Origin: Akanthomyces muscarius
Lineage: Eukaryota; Ascomycota; Sordariomycetes; Hypocreales; Cordycipitaceae
DNA length: 64,000 nucleotides
Direction: 5' to 3'
Assembly: GCF_028009165.1 (NCBI RefSeq)
Contig: NC_079243.1
Span: 3,224,001-3,288,000, forward strand
A program made the position numbers and the translations under genes. Every line of letters begins with the position of its first letter. Within the stretch, counting starts at the first letter, position 1. Below the pieces are notes generated by a model. That model was not told the DNA's origin. It searched no databases and worked only from the letters and a program-made list of their open reading frames with translations. Of this stretch, positions 54,672 through 64,000 are shown piece after piece.

Positions 54672-55510
54672 ATGAGAGCCTTTGCATCTCTGCGATCAGC
54701 ATTCAACGCAGTCACAGATACGGGCCGCGTCCCCAACGAGATCCGCATCTGCCTCGAACTCGTGCAAACCTGCCACCAAGATCTTCAGGATCTGATATCG
54801 CTGCGCAATAAACACCTCGAACTCCTCGAAGCGGCTCCCGCCCAAATTCTCACGCGACTGAATACTGTAATTGACCAAGCGAATCGTGGTCTCGCGGCAG
54901 CGCGGGCCATTGTGGAAAAGTGTCGCCCTCAAGCCCATCACGGGAACAAGACGCCACTGCACAGCCAACTCGAATGGGCTTGGGGCGCCTCATCAGAATT
55001 TCGATGCCAGGAGCCGTTGCTGAGTCGACATCATGCCGCTGTACTGGCCGAGCTCAACTTTCTGCGACAGCTTACAACGTGGGCCGTGTTGGGAGACAGT
55101 ACTGCGAGAATGAGCCCCATGGCCGCGCTACTGAGCAGTGACCATGAAACAAGTACAAAAGGTATGCTGCAATAACCAAAGAACTTCAAAACGAGAGGGT
55201 CTGGGGGCAAATGACTGACGTTGCCGCAGTGTCGGCTAGGATATCTTCTGTGCCGCGGGCATGGACTCCAAGTTCGAGCCAAGGGACGCCAACGATGACG
55301 TACGCAAATATGATTGAATACCCTGATTTCCCCGAGCCTGTATTTCCCGACGCACTCGCAGAGACTGCTTCAAGCGCAGATACAGCATCGCTGGCATCGG
55401 CGAGACGATCACCGACATGGGGCACCACTGGACGAGAGAGGGCCGCTTCGAGGAGTGCAGTCGTGAGCTCAAGTCACAATCGTGACATGTCAATTTTGTT
55501 CGAAGATTGA
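54672..55510 (+). CDS. Helical fungal protein of unknown function
   Basis: Exons 54672-55161 and 55230-55510 (68-base intron with strong borders) encode 256 residues. The first 140 residues are predicted helical with heptad-like Leu spacing (EIRICLELVQTCHQDLQDLI, LTRLNTVIDQANRGLAAARAIVE, LSRHHAAVLAELNFLRQL), a pattern I associate with conserved fungal proteins of unknown role. The second exon is Ser/Thr/Pro-rich and disordered. No signal peptide, membrane span or catalytic motif. The start is uncertain because an exon-like stretch exists upstream at 54207. The last 37 bases overlap a minus-strand open frame. Confidence 0.6.
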
Positions 55511-55716
55511 CAAGCATTTTCCCAGCATTGTCCCATGTAGACAAAAAATCCATTTGCAACAGAATCAGCAGCCTTGACGACGTCAGCGTCGCCATGCGGC
55601 TTGAGTGTCGTGGCTTGCGAATCAGCCCAGTCCTTGTTAGTCCGTGTGAAGCGAAATTCGCGGGGTGTTTCGACATTCAGCGGTTTGCAGGTGCCGACAA
55701 AGGCGCATAACGGCAT
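55474..55716 (-). CDS. Possible small protein, 80 residues, overlapping the helical gene
   Basis: An ATG-initiated minus-strand frame (MPLCAFVGTCKPLNVETPRE ... FFVYMGQCWENACQSSNKID) shows coding-like third positions, four cysteines and mixed polar composition. It overlaps the 3' end of the helical gene by 37 bases, convergently. No family was recognised and no signal peptide is present. It could be a chance open frame. Confidence 0.25.
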   Translation of the reverse strand: MPLCAFVGTCKPLNVETPREFRFTRTNKDWADSQATTLKPHGDADVVKAADSVANGFFVYMGQCWENACQSSNKIDMSRL

Positions 55717-58700
55717 CGAAGTCACCTCTCTGCAGGCTTGCGGCCTTTGGTCCTCTGCGCCGTTGCTCAAAGAGGTCGAATATAAAGTGCTAGGCGCTCA
55801 TTCATTCTCTAATTTCTCCTCAATACCAATTTCTCGATCATTCTTGGCAAATTGGTATAAAACGTCCATATACGTCTGACCGCAGCACGGCTAGGTCACG
55901 CAGTGTCTGGGCTGACAAGTGCAGTCGAAGAGAGATATACATCAGTTACAAGAGCCTCTCATGAGCGTTTCTCATCGCGTTGATGGCCGGTGCTAAACAT
56001 GAAAATGTATGCTTCATAGTAGCAAAGGAACTAGGTGCTGTTTTATATCAACACTGCAAGGTGCAAGTAACACCTGGCTACAGGTTGGACAGAATTCGGG
56101 TAGTCGATGGCGGGGAGTGGAACTGATCGCTGAAAATCGACCCAAGCCCACACGGTCAAGTTTTCTGCATTTCATGTTTTAAAATAGATGGGGGTTCGGT
56201 CTTTGATGTTTCCATGGGTGTGGGCAGAATCGAGGCCCTTGCTACTCCTTAGATTGTCTGTGTTTTTTTATCAGTCTCAGCCACGCAGCTGTGGGAAGAC
56301 TGCCAGCAGCTACACAGAATGGCGGCATGGTTTCCGGCTGACTCTCAAGGGCCGGTTCATCGCGGCGGCGCCGTGGATAGCGACGTTCGACGCTGTTTGC
56401 TGCGAGGCCCGACAACTGGGCAGATTTGAAAGGTGGCAGGTATGAGTCGCCGAGAGGTGTTGTAGGCCTGACATGCGCTACTACACGTAGAGGAGCAGGC
56501 GCAGATAATAGCATCGTACATAGCAGTGAGCGGCGGAAACTTGCACGCATAGCGAAAGTTTCGGAATCTTGGGCTCTTCAGTACATAATCGCTTCCTCTC
56601 TGATGTTTACCAGTAAAATCCTAATGGCCTAGTGTATATGTTCACTCAGCGATGAATTGCTCAATCACAAAAACCGTCACGGAACAGAAGCTATGGCTAA
56701 TGACGATGCTGCCTCGCGGGCACGCAATCTTTAGCCTGGTCGCCCGAAACCACTATAAGTTCGCAGCAGCCTCTCCAAATTAGATGGCCAGGGAGGGGTG
56801 GCGGACACGAAGCCGGATGGGGCGGTCCGACCAAGGCGCGCGATTGCGACAGAGGTCGAGACGCACACGAGGGTACAGCTGATGTATCCGCCGCTTCCGC
56901 CGCATTATCGACCTCTACATTCTCGTTCCGCCACTGGCATCCCACGAGAATAAATGCAGGAAGGCTATCCTGCTGTTCGTCCCTCTCAAGCACACATATA
57001 TTCTAGCAAGCAAAGCGTTCCGGATCCGCGCTACTGAACGACGAAGAAGGCTAATTAGCAGGCTACAGGCCGCCTGGCAAGCCTCGCACGCTGGTTGGTA
57101 CGTTCGGCGAGGCAGCGGCCGCGTTGACAAGACGCCACAGCTTACAAGTTGCATTGGCCCACCGCCGATGCTACCAACAAGAATCTAGGCTGGGAATTGT
57201 ACTTTACAGGGAGCGGGATGACTGTTTACTACGAAGGTACCAATCCCGAGTCAGGTGGCTATTTTCACACAAAGCACTGGCTATCGATGCAACATCTCTT
57301 GACCTAGCTCATGGCCAGGTCTCGCTCGGGCCAGAGGCAGGCAAGTCGTGCTGCCAATTGATCTGGCAGTGGGGGCCATAGGGCTTGCTAGTAATGTAAC
57401 TACCAGTGATAGCTCAAGGCCTGGCTGGGGCGGGGGGACGGCCTGAATCACCCGTGGCCAGGTTTTTCTGGCCCGCCGAGACGCGCGAAACTCCCTTGTA
57501 CCAGTACATCCTTACGTACATGGGCTGGGTGGGTGGTGTCCAATGTGATGCCAGCTTGCACGGCCCAGCGGTTGACACGGCGATAAGTCGGAGAGGCAGG
57601 AAACTTGTATTTGGGCTGTCTTCCTAACTAAGTTCGACAAGACCTCTCCAAATTCTGCCACTTCAAAACTGATGTATGAAATGCTCAAAGTGGGTTGTTG
57701 ATGAGAGCTTTGAGTTCTCGTGCAACAGGTGCGATGCTCCCTCCATTTCGTCTACTTCGTCTCTCATTAGCGACAGGACTGCACGAGTCCGAGTTTAATT
57801 AGCGCTGGTCCTTGAGCAAGTTGATGGGCAGCTACCAACTCCTCCACCAGCACAAGCACACTTGATGCTGGCGTATGGCAACATGTATCCCAGTGATTAA
57901 ATGTTCAAACTGTCTTGACAAAAGTCCCTCGAGCGTCGTATAGATTTCGACTACTCAGTAAGTCTGGGCCGGGGCTGGTGAGCTGCGTCTGCATTCGAAC
58001 GAGGTCTATTGACAAAATCATGCTCCAAGTTTACTCCACCCATCCATCCCGCAGCTCGCCCTGATAAGTGGGTGCTGAGTTATAACGGTTCGGTGCCCGG
58101 GGGTTCACATCAAGCCACCCAAGCTGGGGGCGACTATCTGCGTCACATGCATCAGTCTCGAAAGAAAGCCACGGCCCAACACGACGAATCTACAGTTGAC
58201 GCCCTAGTACTGTGCTACTGCATCCAGCCTCACGGCTTCCGCCGGTCGGCATTGCCATGTTGTTTAGTTGCTGCTCTTTTGCTTCTGTTCAGACGTTGAG
58301 GAGGGGACCGTTGTTGAGGAATGACATTTCTCCCACTGTCCCGACTGCTTGCTTGTTATAAAGCGCGTGGTTTCTATTGCCCTCTCCCTCCTCTCGGAAG
58401 AACTTCCTTAAATATGCGTAATGCTACCACCCCAGCCTCCAAAGCCAAACTACCTCCGCGCGGGCTTCACGCCCAGATGTGGTCAGTTTCGGCAGCCGGC
58501 GACGTCAATTGGCCCTCAATTATGGGCATAGACCCAACACTAACTAGTAAACCGTAGCGGGCGCCGGCCCACGCGCCACCGCCAAAATCATTCGCGTCCC
58601 GCTGTGGTGAGGAGTCACTACAAAGTATCAGTACATCCTGAGCCATCGCAGTCTTTTACTAGCCGACCAAGGCCAACTTGCAACAGTGGTGCGGAGAAGC

Positions 58701-59026
58701 TGCCTCGATGCCAACTGATCCCCACAGAGGAGGTGGGAGGGTTGCAAACTAGCAAGATTGTCGACCTGCCTATCCTGGGCGATAATGCGTGAGCGAAATC
58801 AATTTTCCTGGAGCAGAGTGCTGTCGCTGCGTGTGCGAATGAGAGTAATCGCCATCTGCCAGCAACAAAGCGTCAATCTTGTCTAGTCTCTGATTAAGCA
58901 GTACTCGTCTTCCCATTTTGCTCTCTGTTTCCGCCTCCCGAGAATACTCATCGTTCTTTTCTTCACATTTCGGCGCTTAGCTACCAGTCACAGCAGCCTC
59001 CGACGAGGCTGTAGCAACAATTCAGA
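55717..59026. other. Gene-poor region before the ABC transporter
   Basis: About 3.3 kb with only short, overlapping open frames on both strands and no recognisable domain, tRNA or transposon motif. The last few hundred bases presumably contain the transporter promoter; a T/C-rich leader-like tract lies just before 58980. Confidence 0.45.
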
Positions 59027-62000
59027 ATGGCGTTACCCATGGATAGCTCATTCTGGCCATCAACCTTTCCCGTTTTTGATTTCAGCTTGAAGTTTGAGGA
59101 AAGCATTCTAGAGATAGTGCCTTCCTCTTTTTTCATATTCTTCGGGTCTGCTATAAGCCTGTACATCTCCAGCAGCCCATCTATGTCCGCCACAGTGCGC
59201 TGCTGTGGCTTAAACTAGTAAGTAGCCAACCCTCGTCGTCCGCTCGCTGCCAGGAACTAATCCGGCTCTGCTTCGCAGTTCACCGCTGCGACTCTCATCT
59301 GTCTGGAAGCTTCGAGCCTGGCATTGCGATCTACCTATCCCGAGTTCCGAAAAGATACAACCCCAGCCGCTGCCTCATTAGATCTCATCGCCGCCCTTGG
59401 CCTTCTCGTCCTCGTCTACCTCGAACACAGGCATGCAATACGATCGTCCGCCTTTGTTGGGCTTTATCTTGGCCTGACTACTCTTCTCGAAGGTACACAA
59501 TGCAGATCCTACTTCATCAGAGGCCTCACAGCTCTCGGCGGAATTTCTGCTGCTACAGCTACTGTTCATTTTGTGATCCTCGTCCTCGAAGAAATTTCCA
59601 AGGAAAAGCAGCTTCTGGATGCAGATATCCGTAAAGTCTCCAAGGGTGAAGCGACCAGTGGGATCTGGAGCAGATTGTTCTTTTGGTACTTGGCTCCTGT
59701 CTTTCGAATCGGGACTCGAGGCACCCTACACATGAACAATCTCCCTAATATTGGCATCGAGTTCTCATCAAAGCGATTGCATGCCAAATTGTCGAAAGGT
59801 TGGAGGGCGAACAAACGGAAATCGCCCAACTCTTTATTCACTGCGTGTTGCTGGGCCTTTCTCGGCGCAATTCTTGGCGCCTCATTTCCACGGTTGCTTG
59901 TGAGCGGCCTTATTTTCGCACAGCCCTTTACTATGCAGAGGATAATTGCGGCACTCGGCAAGAACGACGACTATGGTCAAACAAATGGCTCCCTCGTCGG
60001 CTCTGTTTTGTTGACATTTGGTGGAGCTGCAGTGGCCAAAGCTATCGCGACGCAGATGCAGTATCGTCTCCTTACTTTCTTCCGTGGCGCATTAGTCTCT
60101 CTGATGATGGACAAAAGCCAGAAGCTGAGAGTACGTGATGCCAAAAAGAACGCCATTATCACTCTTATGACGGCCGACTTTGAAGGCATTAGTGAAGGAC
60201 TCTCACTCTGCTTTGACATTCCGTTTGCTTTTATCGAGTCAGGTCTAGGTATGTACTTCTTGACTAAATTTGTCAAGCAGTCAAGCTTTATTATCGTCTT
60301 TCCGCTCTTCTTTGCAACACTAAGTGGTATCATCCTTGGGAGCTACTTGACAAGGGCGAATAAGAGGTGGAACGAGAAAATCGAAGACAGAGTGATGAAA
60401 ACATCACAGATTCTATCACAGCTTCCTGCCATCAGGATGCTTGGGCTTGGGCCAAAAACTATGGAATATATGCAACATCTTCGCGTCGTCGAGATAAAAA
60501 CATCCCTCGCCTTTCGAAGACTCCAGGTTGGCGTAGTCGGCTCTGCAACGCTGACCGATCTCCTGATTCCGACTATTGTGGTTGCAGCGGCCCTGTTTTG
60601 GGGCTTTTTGGGTGACAAATTAGTTCCTGAGGTCATGTACCCAGCTCTGGCCATAGTCGCACTCATTCAGACTCCATTGGTGAGGCTCTTCAGGGCTTAC
60701 CCACTAAGTATGGCTATGTTGGGGTGTTTTCAGAGAATACAGGAGTTTCTATGCCAAGACGAACACGAGGATCCACGAGTTCTAGTGAGCGATCAGCCTC
60801 AGGAGGTCACGAGAGAATGGCCAAGAGCTGGGGGTCCTCCCGTGCTGAAAACTAAGAGAATTGAACGTGATTCGAGCCGCATCATTCATTTTGATGGCGT
60901 CTCTCTGTCTGCTTGTGACTCAGACGAGACTATCCTCAACGACATCAATATTTCAATTGAGCCAGGATCAATAAATGCAGTATTTGGACAAACGGGCTCC
61001 GGAAAGACGACATTTATACACAGCATACTTGGCGAGGTTGCAGTGTCAGAAGGCATTCTTTACGTCAATAATGTCGCCATAGCATTAGTTGACCAGACGC
61101 CATGGTTGCCAAACGTCTCAGTCCGCGACTGTGTTGTCGGGGCTTGTGCGTACGACGAGGTACGGTTTAACGCAGTCGCACGGGCCTGCCTGCTCACGGA
61201 GGACTTGAACAAATTCCCCAAAGGAGCGGACCACATCATCGGCAGTGGCGGAATCACATTGAGTGGCGGCCAGCGTCAAAGGATCGGCCTTGCGAGATCG
61301 GCCTATTCTGGCATGGAACTGGTTGTCCTAGACGATCCTTTCAGCGCACTGGACCGCCCTACGGCCACGGCAATTCTACACAATCTTTGCGGAAAAGATG
61401 GCCTCTTCAGACAATTCCGCTCCACTGTTATTTTCGCGAGTTATTTGCCAGAATGCATAGATGTTGCGGACCGCTTCATTTTTCTGGATGGAAATGGCAA
61501 TGTGTCTCATGAGCGGGGACGGGTGAGCCAACACTTCAAATCGCGGGTTCGGAAGCTACTGCGCCAAGAAGTATCCAGTTCCGAAGAGCATGAGCAAAAG
61601 CAAGCTCAAGTCGCTTGCCAGAGGTCGTCGATCGTCGCCGATCCGCTTCCAGGTGTGCAGCACGTGGATGAGAAGACACCGCAGAAAGGCGATTGGGGTC
61701 TCTACCGATTTTGGGTGAACCACACAGGCACAGGCATCTTACTCGTCTGGCTCTTTTTTATTTCGCTCACCGGTACCGCAGACGGCCTTCCCAGAATCTA
61801 CCTCAAATATTGGATCCAGGATGGGCCAAGCAATAGGCTCTATTTTATCGGCTACGCTCTGCTTCCCTTCGTCTGTGCCTTGATTGGCGCTGCAAGCTTA
61901 TGGATCCTTTTTAACGCTGTTTGTCCTCGCAACTCGCTGAGTTTGCATAAGAGGCTTTCAGACGTTGTTATGCGCTCGACCCTTGGCTTTCTCGGCGTGG

Positions 62001-63394
62001 CAGATTCTGGATATCTTCTAAGCAGATTCAGTGTCGATATGGACATTCTGACCAAGAAAGTGCCAACAGCATTACATAATACGTTCTATTATACTGTTGG
62101 GGCTATAGTTCAAGTTGGAATCGCCCTATCGGGCGCATCGTATATGTCTATACTTGTCCCGGCTCTGATATTGGTACTTTTCTACGTCCAGCGATATTAT
62201 CTTCGGACATCGCGTCAGCTCCGGCGTCTAGATCTTGAAGCACAGGCTCCCCTTGTTAGCGCTATACGGGAAGCATCTGACGGTCTGATTTATACCCGCG
62301 CTTATGGGTGGCAAGCACCTATCTTAGAGCGCAGCTTCCATCTATTAGATGAGTCGCAGAGGCCGATATACCTGCTATTCTGCGCACAGCAGTTTCTTGG
62401 TCTTGTGTCAGATATTCTGGCTACTTTCATTGGCCTTGTATTAGCGATACTCACACTCTATGTCAAGAGTGGTGCTACCGCTAACTCCGCTGGCCTTTCA
62501 TTCCTGGCGATTGTGGTCCTAGGTGGGTGTTTCAATGAGTCCATCATGGCCTGGACCAATCTAGAAACTGCGATCGGATCTCTGAAAAGAATGAATGAAT
62601 TCCTTGAAAATACACCAACTGAGTCCGACGATGGCACAACGGAACTGCCCAAGGAGTGGCCTTTCAGCGGTGAGATCGAGCTCCAGAATGTCACTGCTCG
62701 CTATAGGGCCGACGAAACCGCGCAAGACCCTGTTTTACGAAACGTTTCTGTCAAGATCTCGCCAGGGCAAAGGTTTGGGCTGATGGGTCGAACAGGTAGT
62801 GGTAAATCATCGTTTCTGTACGCATTGCTTGGTTTTCTTGACTATGACGGCAAGATCATGATTGACGGCATCGACCTCGCCACAGCCCCGCATGACGAGC
62901 TGCGAGCTCGAATCATCACTATATCCCAGGACCAAGTTGTGCTAGATGGCTCAATTCGAGACAATCTGCTTCCGTTCGACAAGTCGTGGGGTGGTGCGGC
63001 GGCTAAGTTCGACGAGAAAGACGAGGAAGCTAAGAGAAAAGATATGATTGCTCGAGAGACGCTAGTACGCTTATATATTTGGGATAAGCTTGGTATAGAT
63101 GGGCTGGATGCTAAGCTAGAAGACGTTGGCTACTCTCACGGCGAGATGCAGCTACTATGCATCGCGCGGGCTGTGGTGCGTCGTCGGCTAACCGGCAGCA
63201 AGCTGCTCCTAGTAGACGAGGCGACGGGTAACCTAGACCGTTGGCGCGACCAAACTGTACGGCAGCTAATAGAGGAGTACTTCCGAGGGTGCACAATCGT
63301 TGTGGTAGCCCATCGTGAGGAGAGTATCGCAGACTCGCATGTTGTGGCGCGGATGTCGGATGGCGAGATGGGGGCACCTGAAGTCTTTCACTAA
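59027..63394 (+). CDS. ABCC-type (MRP-like) full-length ABC transporter
   Basis: Predicted ATP-driven exporter of the fungal multidrug-resistance-protein class. The main exon (59279-63394) encodes 1372 codons: membrane domain 0 and first transmembrane domain, NBD1 (Walker A GQTGSGKTT at 60986, signature LSGGQRQR at 61259, Walker B LVVLDDPFSALD), second transmembrane domain, and NBD2 (Walker A GRTGSGKSS, degenerate signature YSHGEMQLLCIAR at 63131, Walker B LLLVDEATGNLD). No ATG exists near the start of this exon; the natural first exon begins at 59027 (MALPMDSSFWPSTFPVFDFS). Its strong donor at 59216 shifts the frame; a weaker donor at 59195 restores it, giving about 1427 residues. Substrate unknown; cluster context gives no clue. 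Confidence 0.88.
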
Positions 63395-64000
63395 ACATAG
63401 TTTCACTAGAGCAATTTTTTTATACGCTATTCATTTTGTCTTCCTGCGCTTCCTATTTCGCAATAACTTCTCTCTGCTGCTCTGCGGTATTTTTGCGATG
63501 TCACACTTAGATGGTCCCGATTTCATTCAAAGATTGGTAGGTGCTTCTCCGGTCCTGTCCCACATGGTCAACAAGTAGTTTCAATAAGTTCAGTACTGAC
63601 GAGACGTCAAAGCCACGATCCAGTGTGATTGGCATCTGTAACATCCCGTTCACGCTGTGCTGGGTGGCGAAGCGGCTGGTGGCTCGCGTCGTGACACACT
63701 GGGGACTGTTTTTTTTCTCATGGTTGTTCGATGTACTTGCTTGCTTCCCAGGGCTTACTGCCGTAGATCATAGGCCTCTACGACTCTGCTCAGCGACACA
63801 GGGTGTGGCTGCTCTGTCTCAGTCGTCCAACGGAGGAGTGTAAGCGCGGTTGTCACTGGTATCGCCGTCTTTCCAAACGAGCACGAAGGTCACCCGTGCA
63901 CATGAATGTGGCAGTACGCAGCATTAGGCCTTTTCTTTCATCAATTTACTTCTTCTAGATTTCTTAGCTCGAAGCTACCCGCTCGCGCTATTCATGCCGC
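63395..64000. other. Right edge, 3' region of the ABC transporter
   Basis: Six hundred bases downstream of the transporter stop with T-rich 3' UTR-like sequence. The open frames are short and have no protein features. Confidence 0.45.

Overview
The window looks like nuclear DNA of a filamentous ascomycete (Pezizomycotina; gene content and style suggest a Sordariomycete, possibly Hypocreales, but this is inference). Genes have many short GT-AG introns (about 48-320 bp, often with a CTAAC/CTAAT branch site), GC-rich coding sequence, AT-richer spacers, T/C-rich leaders, and fungal families such as an eqolisin, an Rds1-like ferritin-fold protein, SSD1/GUL-1, MKT1 and a fungal HSPA12-like Hsp70. 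No rRNA, convincing tRNA, CRISPR array or intact transposon was seen.

Layout. 1.4-5.3 kb: secreted acid sphingomyelinase (+) converging on mitochondrial ornithine acetyltransferase ARG7 (-). 7.3-9.5 kb: V-ATPase subunit A (+), then a secreted glutamic peptidase (-, 10.0-11.0 kb). 13.1-15.6 kb: a YIH1/IMPACT protein (+) tail-to-tail with an ACT-domain CASTOR-like protein (-). 15.6-21.5 kb is gene-poor: a gene relic with an 87-bp-period tandem duplication (18.35-18.52 kb) and a five-exon, Cys-rich secreted PAN-like protein (19.9-20.8 kb). 21.5-27.4 kb: METTL25-like methyltransferase (-), Tlg1-type SNARE (+), nucleoporin GLE1 (-). 30.2-34.4 kb: SSD1/GUL-1. 35.2-38.4 kb: a ligase-IV-like ATP-dependent DNA ligase (+), then a 2OG-Fe(II) oxygenase (-), an F-box protein (+), MKT1 (+) and an Rds1-like secreted protein (-).

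48.9-63.4 kb is more accessory in character: a decayed minus-strand gene (48.9-49.5 kb), an HSPA12-like Hsp70 (-), a mucin-like single-pass membrane protein (+), a helical protein of unknown function (+), 3.5 kb with few coding signals, and a full-length ABCC-type ABC transporter (+) whose first exon does not join in frame through its strongest splice sites.

Functional links. ARG7, YIH1, the CASTOR-like protein and V-ATPase A all touch arginine or amino-acid supply and sensing and lie within 12 kb. SSD1 and MKT1 both control translation or stability of mRNAs. No operon logic is expected in this organism; neighbour relations are suggestive only. Splice junctions were read by eye and checked for frame.
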